64,000 bases of DNA, from positions 1,178,001-1,242,000 of the forward strand of contig NC_019892.1 of assembly GCF_000242455.2 (NCBI RefSeq), read 5' to 3'. The position numbers and the translations under genes are program-made. Each line of letters opens with the position of its first letter. Position 1 is the stretch's first letter. The notes beneath the pieces are model-generated. The model was not told the DNA's origin. It saw only the letters and a program-made list of their open reading frames with translations, and ran no database searches. The stretch comes from Singulisphaera acidiphila DSM 18658 (lineage in GTDB: Bacteria; Planctomycetota; Planctomycetia; Isosphaerales; Isosphaeraceae). Positions 43,256 to 52,436 of the stretch are shown here, piece after piece.

Positions 43256-43587
43256 TGCGGCGTTCCGCTCTTGGGTTTGAAGACCAGCTTGGCCTTGAGT
43301 GATGCCTGAACCTCGGCCTCGACGACGAACAGACGGCCCGTGCTGGTTGCCTGCAGTCCGATCTCCAACTCGGCCGAGTCGAGCGACTCGGCCAGTGGCT
43401 TGAGGGTGCTCAGGAAGGCTCGGCCGACGGCCTCGAGCTGCTTCAGGCCGCTCTCGAACGTTTGAGCCGATTTCTCGTATGCTTCGTCCAGGGACGAGAC
43501 GGGACGTACCCCCTCTGTATCACGCTCGCTGATCTGCATTAGGATCGTCTCACCGCTCTCGGTCTTGATCTCGACGAGCTTGGCCAT
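43252..43587 (-). CDS. Trypco1-domain protein (CU044_2847 family)
   Basis: A 111-residue protein that matches the trypsin-co-occurring domain 1 family in length and pattern: short N-terminal beta strands (LVEIKTESGETILMQI), a central amphipathic helix (SAQTFESGLKQLEAVGRAFLSTLKPLAESL), then strands with the family ELEIGLQATSTG and EAEVQASLKAKLVFK. The start at 43587 is fixed by AGGGAGCAGGAGC upstream; the longer open frame to 43752 has no ribosome site. Its stop overlaps the start of the protease-NTPase gene (ATGA at 43252-43255), so the two are translationally coupled. Trypco1 is thought to interact with or restrain the associated protease; this is prediction from gene neighbourhoods. Confidence 0.85.
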   Translation of the reverse strand: MAKLVEIKTESGETILMQISERDTEGVRPVSSLDEAYEKSAQTFESGLKQLEAVGRAFLSTLKPLAESLDSAELEIGLQATSTGRLFVVEAEVQASLKAKLVFKPKSGTPQ

Positions 43588-44021
43588 GCTCCTGCTCCCT
43601 TCGGCTGGCGAATCCAACGGGCGCCCCAATCCGTCAGTTTCGATCGGATCGCTGTTCGGCAGCTCATCCGGACGGGCTACGCTTGATTTTAGAGCCGACC
43701 ATTGGCCTGTGTATGTGGAAAATTTGCATGGCATGTCATTTTTGAATAACATGTCTTTGTTTCAGTTGAGACTCTTGCCCGCCGAATCTTTCGCTCCTCC
43801 ATTGTGGGGAGCAAGGTGACCTGGATTTTCGGAAACTATTTTGTTGCTTTAGTGTTTATGTGTTGTAATGTTGTGATTGCTGCGTTTTTGTTGCCGAACG
43901 GCGGGTTCGGAAAACCCACGGTGACGTCCCACGAGCGATTCTCGCGGATCAGTCTTGTCGCATCGGCACCTCCGGGTTACCTTTCGAGATGCCTGTCCGG
44001 ACGAATAGGAGGGGAGTCGTT
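43588..44021. other. AT-rich divergent intergenic region upstream of the conflict operon
   Basis: These 434 bases contain a markedly T-rich, GC-poor part at about 43730-43900 (for example TTTATGTGTTGTAATGTTGTG), unlike flanking DNA. It should hold the promoters for the Trypco1 operon (leftward) and the VOC gene (rightward). No gene or RNA was identified. Confidence 0.45.
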
Positions 44022-44399
44022 ATGCCAGAGAATGTCGTCTTCACAGCCGTCTTTCCCCTGGGCGACACGGACCCCGACGCCTTGCCGGTGAAGAAGATCG
44101 GGCCAGCGGTCGGCTATTACACGCAATGCCTTGGATTTTCGCTGGTTGCGAAGGATCAAGGCTCCGCCGTCCTGCGGCGGGACGATGTTCAGCTTGGCCT
44201 GGCGGTGAACGGCCAAGATCCCGAACAGGCAAGTTGCTACTTTGCCGTTAGCGACGTCGAGGCGCTTCGGCGAGAGTTGGACGCCAAGGGTATCGAGCCG
44301 AGTAAGATCGACGTGCAGGAGCACGATGGCAAGCTGTTCCGCGTCTTCTTCGCGAGGGAACCCTACGGCGTCTGCTTCTGCTTTGGCCAGCCGGCGTAG
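44022..44399 (+). CDS. VOC-superfamily (glyoxalase/bleomycin-resistance-like) protein
   Basis: A 125-residue single-domain VOC protein. The pattern is VGYYTQCLGFSLVAKDQGSAVLRRDDVQLGLAVNG, then CYFAVSDVEALRRELDAKGIE and a final FARDPYG-like FAREPYGVCFCFGQ, giving two beta-alpha-beta-beta-beta units. Proteins of this size are typically metal-dependent lyases, dioxygenases or drug-binding proteins acting as dimers; the exact role is open. The ATG at 44022 follows AGGAGGGGAGTCGTT. It is separated by 14 bases from the alpha/beta hydrolase on the same strand, probably an operon. Confidence 0.85.
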   Translation: MPENVVFTAVFPLGDTDPDALPVKKIGPAVGYYTQCLGFSLVAKDQGSAVLRRDDVQLGLAVNGQDPEQASCYFAVSDVEALRRELDAKGIEPSKIDVQEHDGKLFRVFFAREPYGVCFCFGQPA

Positions 44400-44413
44400 G
44401 GAGGAGGCCTGCG

Positions 44414-45085
44414 ATGGAGACGAGCGAACGAAAATTCCTCGCCACACCGGAGAAGGGCGAGGTCTCCGCCTTGCTGGTTCGGCCCCGCGATGCGAGTCAT
44501 GTGCTTGTCCTCGGGCACGGGGCCAGCACGAATATGCGCCACGCCAACTTGCAGACGATCGCCGAGCGGATGGCCGACGTTGGCATCGCGACGTTCCGCT
44601 ACAACTTTCCCTACATGGAACACGGCAAGGGCCGCGACTCTCAAGCGGTCTGCACGCAGACCGTCCGCTCGGCCGTCGCGGCGGCGAGTGAAGCGGCCCC
44701 CGGCCTACCGATCTTGGCGGGGGGCCATTCCTTCGGCGGGCGGATGACTTCCATGGCCGCGTCGGAATCCCCGCTTGATGGAGTGATCGGCCTGGTTTTC
44801 TTCGCCTTCCCCCTGCACCAGCCCGGCAAGCCGGATACGCAGCGAGCCGAACATCTCGGCGCGGTCAGGGTCCCGATGCTCTTCCTCAGTGGAACCCGCG
44901 ACGAACTGGCGGCCATGAATCTCTTGGGACCGGTCTGCGAAAAGCTCGGGAGCCTTGCGACGCTTCACCCGCTGGATACCGCCGATCACGGGTTCAAGAC
45001 CCTCAAACGCTCACGCAAGAGCGAGGAGGATGTCTTCGTCGAGATGGGCCGCGTTGCGCGGGAATGGGCCTCCGGGCTGGGGTGA
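44414..45085 (+). CDS. Alpha/beta hydrolase (KANL3/Tex30-like small family)
   Basis: A 223-residue cytoplasmic alpha/beta hydrolase. LVLGHGASTNMRHANL supplies the oxyanion region, GGHSFGGRMTSMAAS the nucleophile Ser near 111, VPMLFLSGTRDELA the likely catalytic Asp near 163, and DTADHGFKTLKRS the His near 192, so the triad is complete. The overall length and the TADHGF motif fit the small KAT-regulator-like/dienelactone-hydrolase-like family. GGAGGCCTGCG precedes the ATG. The substrate is unknown. It likely forms an operon with the VOC gene. Confidence 0.88.
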   Translation: METSERKFLATPEKGEVSALLVRPRDASHVLVLGHGASTNMRHANLQTIAERMADVGIATFRYNFPYMEHGKGRDSQAVCTQTVRSAVAAASEAAPGLPILAGGHSFGGRMTSMAASESPLDGVIGLVFFAFPLHQPGKPDTQRAEHLGAVRVPMLFLSGTRDELAAMNLLGPVCEKLGSLATLHPLDTADHGFKTLKRSRKSEEDVFVEMGRVAREWASGLG

Positions 45086-45157
45086 CGCGAGTCCGGGCGA
45101 TCACTTGGGTCAGCCGTATTGGGAACCGATTGGCTCGGGTGAATCAGCGGAGTGGTT

Positions 45158-48100
45158 TCATGCCTCGTGCTGAGGAGGCGCGGGCTCCGGGACGGGCTTG
45201 GGTGTCGGGGGGCCGCTTCGCCACTCGATGAGGCGCTGGACGACGACGTAGAAGACAGGGACGAAGAAGACGGCCAGTACGGTGGCTGCGATCATGCCTC
45301 CGAAGACGGCCGTTCCGAGTGCCTGACGGCTCGCCGCGCCGGCCCCCTTGGCGACCACGAGTGGGGCGATGCCGAGGATGAACGCGAACGAGGTCATGAG
45401 GATGGGGCGGAACCGGAGCCGCGCCGATTGGGTGGCGGCCTCGACGATCCCCTGCCCTTGGATCCGCAGATCACGCGCGAACTCGACGATCAGGATTGCG
45501 TTCTTGCTCGCCAGGGCGATGATCAGGACGATGCCAATCTGAGTATAGACATTAACATCCATTCCCCGCGATGCGACGGCGATCACGGTTCCGAGCAAGG
45601 CGAGCGGGACGACCAGGATCACGGCGATCGGCAGGAGCCAGCTCTCGTACTGGCCGGCCAGGACCATGTACACCAGGAGCACCGCGAGGGCAAAGATATA
45701 AACTGCCTGCGAGCCGACCAGCTTCTCCTGGTACGACATCGCGGTCCACTCGTAACCCATTGACGAGGGGAGCTTGTCCTCGGCCATTTGCTCCATCAGC
45801 TTGAGCGCCTCGCCGGAGCTGAAACCGGGTGCGGCCTCGCCGGTGATCGAGGCGGAAGGGTAGAGGTTGTAGCGGGTGATGATCTGCGGCCCGAGTACCT
45901 CCTTGACGTTGGCGATCGTGCCCAAGGGGATCATATCCCCTCGCCGGTCGCGGACCTCGAGCCGCTTGATGTCCTCGGGGCGCTTGCGGAATCGCTCGTC
46001 CGCCTGAACCCGGACCTGGTAGGTGCGGCCGAACTTGTTGAAGTCGTTGACGTAGGCCGAGCCGAGCGAGGCTTGCAGTGTGCCGAAGATGACGCTGAGT
46101 GGGATGTCGAGGCTTTTCGCCTTGACTCGGTCGATGTCGGCAAAAAGCTGGGGGACCCCCGCGCGGAAGGTCGTGTTGAGGGCGTGGAGGCCCGACTGGG
46201 AATTGCCGTCGGCGATCATCTCGTCGGTGACCACCTGGAGCTCCGACAGGCCGACTCCGCCGCGATCCTCGAGCTGGATCTGGAAGCCACCAGCCACTCC
46301 GAGCCCTTGGATGGCCGGCGGGGGAAAGGCGAAGACGATCGCTTCCTCAATTTCCTGGAACTGTTGCCGGAGCTTGGCCAGAATCGCCTCCTGGCTCTGG
46401 TCGCGTCCGCTCCGTTCCTCCCACGGCTTCCAGATCACGAACAAGGTGGCGGCGTTTGAGGCGACCGTCGAGTCGAGAATGGAGTTGCCGCCGATCTGGA
46501 CCCAGGTGGCGACCCCCGGCGTATCCTTGAGGATCGACTCGACGCGATCGACCACTGCGCGGGTCCTCGCTTGCGAGGCGGCGTCGGGAAGCTGGAGGCC
46601 GACGATTGCATACCCTTGATCCTCGGTGGGGAGGAAGCCCGTGGGGAGTCGCGTGAACAACCAACCGGTCAAGGCGACCAGGGCCACGAAAGCGAGCATC
46701 ACCACGAACGTCTGGCGGAGCAGGCCGCGAACCATCGCGACATAAACAGCCTCGCAACGGTCGTAGACGGCGTTGAACCCTCGGTAGAACGCGTTCTTCC
46801 GTTCCGGGGAGGGGCGAAGATAGGACGCGCACTGGGCCGGCTTGAGGGTCACGGCGTTGATGGCGCTGATGACGGCGGTTGCGGCGATGGTCAGGGCGAA
46901 CTGGCGGTAGAGTTGGCCCGTGATCCCGCCGAGGAAGGCGGTGGGTAGGAAGACGGCCATCAGGACGAGTGTGATCCCGATGACCGGGCCGAGCACCTCA
47001 CCCATCGCCTTGATTGTTGCCTCCTTGGGGGGGAGGCCGTCGTGATCGATGTGGTGCGCAGCGTTCTCGACGATCACGATGGCGTCGTCGACTACGATGC
47101 CGATGGCCAGCACCAGCCCGAACAGGGTGAGCATGTTGACGCTGAAGCCGAGCGCGTACATCGCGGCGAAGGCGCCGATGATTGTGACGGGGACTGTGGT
47201 TGCGGGGATGAGCGTCGCTCGCCAGTCCTGCAGGAACACGAGGATCACGATCAGGACCAGGACCCCTGCCTCGAACAGGGTCTTGTAGACTTCATGAATT
47301 GACTCTTCGACGAAGATCGTGGTATTGAACGGGATCGAGTATTCCAGGCCGCGCGGGAACGACTTCTTGAGTTCGTCCATCGCTGCGCGGATCTTGGTGG
47401 CCACGTCAAGGGCGTTGGCGCCGGGGAGCTGGTAGACGGCGACTCCGGCGGCGGGCTTGCCGCCCACGTCGCACCACTGGTCGTAGGTCTGGCCGCCGAG
47501 CTCGACGCGGGCCACGTCCTTGACCCGGGTGAGCCGAGCGGCGCTGCCGAGCTTCTCGGCCGGCTCGGTCTTGAGGATGATCTCGCCGAACTGCTCGGGA
47601 TTGGCCAAGCGACCCAGGGTCGTGACGGTGTATTGGAAGTCTTGCGCGGCGGAGGCGGGGGGTTGGCCGATCTGGCCGGCGGCGACCTGGACGTTTTGCT
47701 CGCGGATTGCGTCGAGCACGTCGAGGTTCGTGAGGTTTCGCGCCTTGAGCTTCTCGGGATCGAGCCAGATCCGCATGCCGTAATTGCTGCTGCCGAAGAT
47801 GCTGATATCACCAACTCCGCGGATCCGGCTCAGCACGTCCTTGACCCGCAACGTGGCGTAGTTACTCAGGAAGAGGCTGTCATAACTGTCGTCCGTCGAC
47901 GTCAGGGCGACCACCATGATGATGCTGGTCGACTTCTTCTTGGTGGTGATCCCTTGGCGCTGGACCTCTTCGGGAAGTTTTGGCAGGGCGATCGCCACCC
48001 GGTTCTGAACGAGCACCTGGGCCATGTCGAGGTTGGTGCCGACCTCGAACGTCACGGTCAGGTTGTACGACCCGTCGCTGGCGCAAGTGGATGACATATA

Positions 48101-48331
48101 GAGCATCCCCTCGACGCCGTTGACCTCCTGTTCGATCGGGGAGGCGACAGTGTCGGAGAGGACGCCGGCATCGGCTCCGGGGTAGTTGGTCGAAACCTGC
48201 ACCGTGGGCGGCGTGATCGAGGGGTATTGCTCGATCGGTAGCACGAACAGACAGACGGCGCCGATCAGGATCGTGGCATAGGCGAGGACATTGGCGAAGA
48301 TCGGCCGCTCGATGAAGAAGCGGTACAGCAT
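45158..48331 (-). CDS. RND efflux permease, HAE1 (AcrB/MexB-like) family
   Basis: A 1057-residue inner-membrane RND pump with the duplicated layout of six transmembrane spans and two large periplasmic loops per half. The proton-relay residues are visible: the paired Asp in IGIVVDDAIVIVENAAHHI (about 405-423) and the Lys in ALASKNAILIVEFARDLR (about 940). The N-terminal FFIERPIFANVLAYATILIGAV and LPIEQYPSITPPTVQVST are family hallmarks. It would export drugs, bile-salt-like compounds or other amphiphiles using the proton gradient. It lies 20 bases downstream of the adaptor gene, forming an operon; no TolC-type channel or regulator is encoded beside it. Confidence 0.95.
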   Translation of the reverse strand: MLYRFFIERPIFANVLAYATILIGAVCLFVLPIEQYPSITPPTVQVSTNYPGADAGVLSDTVASPIEQEVNGVEGMLYMSSTCASDGSYNLTVTFEVGTNLDMAQVLVQNRVAIALPKLPEEVQRQGITTKKKSTSIIMVVALTSTDDSYDSLFLSNYATLRVKDVLSRIRGVGDISIFGSSNYGMRIWLDPEKLKARNLTNLDVLDAIREQNVQVAAGQIGQPPASAAQDFQYTVTTLGRLANPEQFGEIILKTEPAEKLGSAARLTRVKDVARVELGGQTYDQWCDVGGKPAAGVAVYQLPGANALDVATKIRAAMDELKKSFPRGLEYSIPFNTTIFVEESIHEVYKTLFEAGVLVLIVILVFLQDWRATLIPATTVPVTIIGAFAAMYALGFSVNMLTLFGLVLAIGIVVDDAIVIVENAAHHIDHDGLPPKEATIKAMGEVLGPVIGITLVLMAVFLPTAFLGGITGQLYRQFALTIAATAVISAINAVTLKPAQCASYLRPSPERKNAFYRGFNAVYDRCEAVYVAMVRGLLRQTFVVMLAFVALVALTGWLFTRLPTGFLPTEDQGYAIVGLQLPDAASQARTRAVVDRVESILKDTPGVATWVQIGGNSILDSTVASNAATLFVIWKPWEERSGRDQSQEAILAKLRQQFQEIEEAIVFAFPPPAIQGLGVAGGFQIQLEDRGGVGLSELQVVTDEMIADGNSQSGLHALNTTFRAGVPQLFADIDRVKAKSLDIPLSVIFGTLQASLGSAYVNDFNKFGRTYQVRVQADERFRKRPEDIKRLEVRDRRGDMIPLGTIANVKEVLGPQIITRYNLYPSASITGEAAPGFSSGEALKLMEQMAEDKLPSSMGYEWTAMSYQEKLVGSQAVYIFALAVLLVYMVLAGQYESWLLPIAVILVVPLALLGTVIAVASRGMDVNVYTQIGIVLIIALASKNAILIVEFARDLRIQGQGIVEAATQSARLRFRPILMTSFAFILGIAPLVVAKGAGAASRQALGTAVFGGMIAATVLAVFFVPVFYVVVQRLIEWRSGPPTPKPVPEPAPPQHEA

Positions 48332-48351
48332 CGTGGGGCGCTCGATCGGGC

Positions 48352-49737
48352 TCAGGGAGAGGGGGTCTTGGCCGGCTGAGGGGCCGCCTTGGCGGCGGTC
48401 GATTTCGCCTCGCCGGCAGGGGAGGCCGATTTCACTTCGCCTGAGGTCGCGGTCGTGACCAGCTTGGGGTTAACCTTCGAGCCGGGCCTGGCGCGTTGGA
48501 GGCCGTTGATGACGATCAGGTCGTCCGGCTTGAGGTTCTCCTCGATCACGCGCTGGCCGTCGATCTCGGCCCCAAGCTTTACCGCCCGGCGCTCGACGAC
48601 GTTCTCTTTGTCCACCACCAGGAGGAACGGGCCGACCTGATCGGCTCCCAGGGCACGGTCCGGCACCAGCAAGGCGTTGGGACGAGCCTCGAGTGCCACC
48701 CGAATCCGAACGAACAGCCCCGAGACGATTTCGTCATTGGGGTTGGGGAAGATCCCTCGCGCGATCAGGGTGCCGGTTGCGGGGTCCACCCCGGGATCGG
48801 CATAGTCGAGCCGCCCCTCATGGGGAAACCCTTTCTCGTTGGCCAGGCCCAGGTCGAGCGTCACCTTCTCTTTCTTGTAGTCGACCCGATCGCCGTGGCG
48901 GACCTGAGCCCGGAACCCGAGCACGTCGGCTTCGCTAATGCTCATGTAGGCGTAGATTGGGTCCTCTTTGAGGATTGTCGCCAGCAGTGTGGCCTCGCCA
49001 TCGCCGACGAGGTTGCCGACGTCGACCAGTCTCCGGCTGATTCGGCCGCTGATCGGTGCCTTGATCCGACAATAGCTGAGGTTGATCTCGGCGTTGCGGA
49101 CGTCGGCGTTGGCCGCCTCGAGCTTGGCCTTGGCCGCGAGGATCTGCGTTTCGTAGTCGGCCCTGGACTGTTCGAGCTTGGCCTTGTCGGCGTCGACCTG
49201 GGCGGCGGTTCGCTTGAGCTCGGCCTGGGTCCGGTCGAGGTCTTCTCGCGAGGCGGCGTTGCGTGCGAACAGGTTGCGCTGGCGTGTCTCTTCGACCCGG
49301 GCGAGCATCAGGAGGGCGTCGTCCAGGGCGAGCTGCGCCGTGGCGACCTCCCGGCTCTTGGATTGCTCGGCCGTGAGCTGTGCCGCCTTGGCTTCATCGA
49401 CCTTCGCCTTGGCCACGTCGAGCTGAACCTGGAACGGTTCCTCATCGATGACCAGGAGGAGCTCCCCTTCCTTGACGTCGCCCCCATCCTGAAATTTCCT
49501 CTCCTTGAGGAATCCGCGGACCCGCGCGCGGAGGTCGACCGACTCGACGGCCTTGGTCGTGCCCGTATACTGGACATAGTTGGTGACCGACTTTTGGGTG
49601 GGGTGGCTCACGGTCACTTCGGGCGGTGGCGGCGGGACGTAGGCATTGCCTTGCTCGCACCCCGCGACCAAGGCAAGCAGGACGACCGAGATGACCGAGC
49701 AGGCCAGCGAGGTCAGTCGACGAGAATGGATATTCAA
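48352..49737 (-). CDS. RND efflux periplasmic adaptor (membrane-fusion) lipoprotein
   Basis: A 461-residue membrane-fusion protein. The N-terminus is a lipoprotein signal with lipobox LVAGC (Cys near 28). Barrel-sandwich halves (VDLRARVRGFLKERKFQDGGDVKEGELLLVID and INLSYCRIKAPISGRISRRLVDVGNLV) flank a long coiled-coil hairpin (about 95-190, rich in Ala, Lys, Glu). A beta barrel and membrane-proximal domain follow, and the tail is Ala/Lys-rich. It couples the RND pump to an outer-membrane channel. Translation appears to start at TTG (49737), with GAGGATCGAAAACG upstream; no in-frame ATG precedes the signal peptide. First gene of the efflux operon. Confidence 0.92.
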   Translation of the reverse strand: MNIHSRRLTSLACSVISVVLLALVAGCEQGNAYVPPPPPEVTVSHPTQKSVTNYVQYTGTTKAVESVDLRARVRGFLKERKFQDGGDVKEGELLLVIDEEPFQVQLDVAKAKVDEAKAAQLTAEQSKSREVATAQLALDDALLMLARVEETRQRNLFARNAASREDLDRTQAELKRTAAQVDADKAKLEQSRADYETQILAAKAKLEAANADVRNAEINLSYCRIKAPISGRISRRLVDVGNLVGDGEATLLATILKEDPIYAYMSISEADVLGFRAQVRHGDRVDYKKEKVTLDLGLANEKGFPHEGRLDYADPGVDPATGTLIARGIFPNPNDEIVSGLFVRIRVALEARPNALLVPDRALGADQVGPFLLVVDKENVVERRAVKLGAEIDGQRVIEENLKPDDLIVINGLQRARPGSKVNPKLVTTATSGEVKSASPAGEAKSTAAKAAPQPAKTPSP

Positions 49738-50006
49738 CGTTTTCGATCCTCACCTCGATGACGCAACGGGCTTGAGCGGTGGAGGTCTGCTCTTGAGCGT
49801 AGCCAGCGCCTGGTGCGTGGGCAACCAGGTTCCTCGGTTATCGCTATCAGAATCCCGCGAATATGGCTTTGGCGATGATTCGAGGTTTTGCCCACTCGAG
49901 AAATGAGGGCTGTCGGGGTTGGCCGGTCGTTTCCTCGCGTTCGGGGCGAGCTCTGCCGATAAAAGTGGAGATTATCTTCGATCGCGCAGTAGGGAAGGGA
50001 TTGCCC

Positions 50007-51131
50007 GTGCAAGCGACTCTTAACGCGGCCTGCTCAGCGGTGCGACCCAGTTGGCCGACGGTGGTCGGCTGGCTCGGTGCGCTGGTCGTAGTTATGGGCC
50101 TTGCCCAACCGGTTCAGGCTCAGGTCAAGTCTCTGGCGAGTCTCAAGGTGATCAATGGCCAACTCGCCGGCCGGGTGGTCGACTATACGCATAACCACGG
50201 CCAAGATCGCCGAATCTTCTCCCCGATCCTGGGGATGCCGCGCGATCTTTACGTTTACCTCCCTCCCGGGTATTCGCCGGACAAAGCCTATCCGCTCATC
50301 GTCTACCTCCACCTGGCCAACATTGACGAGCACATCTTTATTGGGTCGAACTACATCCTTCAGCTCGATCGGATGATCCAGCGCGGGGAGTTTCCGCCGG
50401 TCGTTGTCGCCTGCCCCGATGGAGCGATCAGCGGGGAGAATCGGGTCCGGGAGGCGCACTCGTTTTACGTTAACGGTTGCCAGGGCCGGTTTCAGGATCA
50501 TCTTGTTCAGGAGATTCTCCCGTTTCTGATGCGCTGTTACTCGATCCGGCCGGAGCGAGGGGCGCATGCCGTTTTCGGACTTTCAGCCGGAGGTTTCGGA
50601 GCGCTCGGCCTGGCGATCAAGGATCGGGCCTTCTTCGGGGCGGTGGTGACGATGGCAGGTCCGGCCAATATGCGATACACCACGTGTAATCAGGATAACC
50701 TCGCCGACTTTGACCCGGCGACCTATCGCTGGAACGATCGCTACGACCCGAAGCAGGTTGTCGGCCGGTTCTATTGCGACCTGAAGCCGGTGTATGCGGA
50801 AAAGTACGTGACCCCTGTCTTCGGCACAGGGCCGGGCGTCCATGAGTCGATCCGCCGCGAGAATCCGGCGGACCTCATCTTCACGACCGATCTTCAGCCG
50901 GGGCAGCTCGATATCTACATGAATTATCCTGGTGACGACAACTATAACTTTGATGCCCAGGCCCAATCGTTCGCCTGGCTGGCCGCCCAGAAGGGGGTTG
51001 CGGTGACGCTCGAGTGCGCACCTCACGGGCATCACAACTTGCCCTACTTCCGCGCCAATCACGCCTCGGCCTACCGCTGGCTGGGCCGCCACCTGCTTCC
51101 GCCCGTTTCGATTGCCCGCGCCGGAGGGTGA
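50007..51131 (+). CDS. Exported esterase, feruloyl-esterase/EsterD-like alpha/beta hydrolase
   Basis: The preferred start is the GTG at 50007, preceded by GGAAGGG and followed by a clean signal peptide (PTVVGWLGALVVVMGLAQPVQAQ), giving 374 residues. An ATG at 49863 in the same frame would add 48 residues ahead of the signal. The mature enzyme is an esterase-D-like alpha/beta hydrolase: RDLYVYLPPGYSPDKAYPLIVYLH, VVACPDGAISG, nucleophile Ser in FGLSAGGFGALGLAI, a late GDDNYNFDAQAQSFAWLA and ECAPHGHHN supplying the probable Asp and His. It probably removes acyl groups from sugars or aromatic esters in the periplasm. It is divergent from the efflux operon. Confidence 0.82.
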   Translation: MQATLNAACSAVRPSWPTVVGWLGALVVVMGLAQPVQAQVKSLASLKVINGQLAGRVVDYTHNHGQDRRIFSPILGMPRDLYVYLPPGYSPDKAYPLIVYLHLANIDEHIFIGSNYILQLDRMIQRGEFPPVVVACPDGAISGENRVREAHSFYVNGCQGRFQDHLVQEILPFLMRCYSIRPERGAHAVFGLSAGGFGALGLAIKDRAFFGAVVTMAGPANMRYTTCNQDNLADFDPATYRWNDRYDPKQVVGRFYCDLKPVYAEKYVTPVFGTGPGVHESIRRENPADLIFTTDLQPGQLDIYMNYPGDDNYNFDAQAQSFAWLAAQKGVAVTLECAPHGHHNLPYFRANHASAYRWLGRHLLPPVSIARAGG

Positions 51132-51448
51132 ATCCTTCGTTTCGCACTTCCATCCTGTGCGAAACGCCCAAGCAGCCTTTGGGACATGTGCCTTGATGCC
51201 ATTGCATCAGAGTGGCGGCGCGGCGAGCGGCCTGAGGATTCGTTTCGCACGCAACGATTCTTTGACTGTTGTAGTCAAAATGCCAGGCCATTGAAACTCC
51301 CCCTGCCGATTGCCTGTGTGCAGAGGTTTCCGAAATTGCGGGGGTGGCCTTTTTCGTCGCCGCCGCAAGCGTCGCGTTTTCGGGGATCCGATCTGGTATT
51401 CTGGCAACCCGGATTTCGTGAGCCGACATCGATTTCGGAGGGTGCCGC
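51132..51448. other. Intergenic region with a short hairpin
   Basis: The 317-base gap between the esterase and the epimerase holds the hairpin at 51139-51165 and a second copy of TTCGTTTCGCAC at 51239-51250. No gene is evident. Confidence 0.4.
51139..51165 (+). terminator. Hairpin after the esterase gene
   Basis: GTTTCGCAC (51139-51147) pairs perfectly with GTGCGAAAC (51157-51165), 8 bases after the stop codon. There is no T tract; it may end or protect the transcript. Confidence 0.4.
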
Positions 51449-52423
51449 GTGCGAGTGTTGATGACGGGCGGCTACGGCTGCATCGGGTCCTGGGTGGCCA
51501 AGCAACTGGTCGACCAGGGACAGGAAATCTGGATCTTCGACCTCAAAGAGGATACGCATCGGCTCGACCTGCTCCTCGAACCCGAGCAGAAGGAACGCGT
51601 TCACTTCCTTCCCGGCGATGTGTCGGATCTGCCCGCGGTGCTCAAGACGATTGAGCAGGTGGGGGCGACCCACCTGCTCCATCTGGCAGGGCTCCAAGCG
51701 CCTACCTGCCGGGCCAACCCGATCCTCGGGGCGAAGGTCAACGTGCTGGGAACGCTCGCGATCTTCGAGGCGGCCGTGGCCTTGAAAGGGCAGGTCGAGC
51801 GCGTCGTCTACGCGAGCTCGGCCGCGGTTCACGGGCCCCCCGACCCCCATTCCAACGGCCCGCTCGGCGATGAGGTTCGGCTCGCCCCTTCGACGCACTA
51901 TGGGGCCTACAAGGTGTGCAACGAGCTCAACGCCCGGGTCTACTGGCTCGATCAGGGGATCTCGAGCGTTGGCCTTCGGCCTTGGACCGTCTATGGTGTG
52001 GGCCGTGACTTCGGGATGACGAGCGAGCCGACCAAGGCGATCAAGTCGGTGGTCATCGGCAAGCCGTTCCCGATCAGCTACGGCGGCCTTCAAGACTTTC
52101 AATATGTTGGCGACGTTGCGGGGACCTTCCTCCGCGCTCTGTCGGCCCCGTTTGAAGGGGCCGACGCGTTCAACGTCCGAGGCGCGGTCGTGCCGATGGA
52201 GACCTTCCTGACCACCCTTGCGGAGGTCGCACCCGAGGCGGCCGACCTGGTCTCGCATGGCGACCGTCGGCTTCCAATTGCCCCCGACCTGGATGACTCC
52301 CGGCTCGACTCCCGGCTCGGCCCGCTCCCTCGGACGTCGCTCCGCGATGGGATCGCCGAAACTTACCGACGGTTCGCGGCCCTCCAGGCTCAAGGGCGGC
52401 TCGACCTCTCGGACCTGGCCTAG
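51449..52423 (+). CDS. NAD-dependent epimerase/dehydratase (extended SDR)
   Basis: A 324-residue extended short-chain dehydrogenase. The N-terminal NAD-binding motif TGGYGCIGSW (residues 6-15) and LHLAG in place of the usual NxAA are visible. SSAAVHG carries the catalytic Ser, and THYGAYKVCNE the Tyr-x-x-x-Lys pair near 151-155. RPWTVYGVGRDFGMTSEPTKAIKSVVIGKPFPISYGGLQDFQYVGDVA is typical of nucleotide-sugar or sugar-lactone epimerases. It starts at GTG with GGAGGG six bases upstream. It likely acts on an activated sugar or uronate; the substrate cannot be set. A perfect terminator follows. Confidence 0.87.
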   Translation: MRVLMTGGYGCIGSWVAKQLVDQGQEIWIFDLKEDTHRLDLLLEPEQKERVHFLPGDVSDLPAVLKTIEQVGATHLLHLAGLQAPTCRANPILGAKVNVLGTLAIFEAAVALKGQVERVVYASSAAVHGPPDPHSNGPLGDEVRLAPSTHYGAYKVCNELNARVYWLDQGISSVGLRPWTVYGVGRDFGMTSEPTKAIKSVVIGKPFPISYGGLQDFQYVGDVAGTFLRALSAPFEGADAFNVRGAVVPMETFLTTLAEVAPEAADLVSHGDRRLPIAPDLDDSRLDSRLGPLPRTSLRDGIAETYRRFAALQAQGRLDLSDLA

Positions 52424-52436
52424 CAAACGGAAAACA

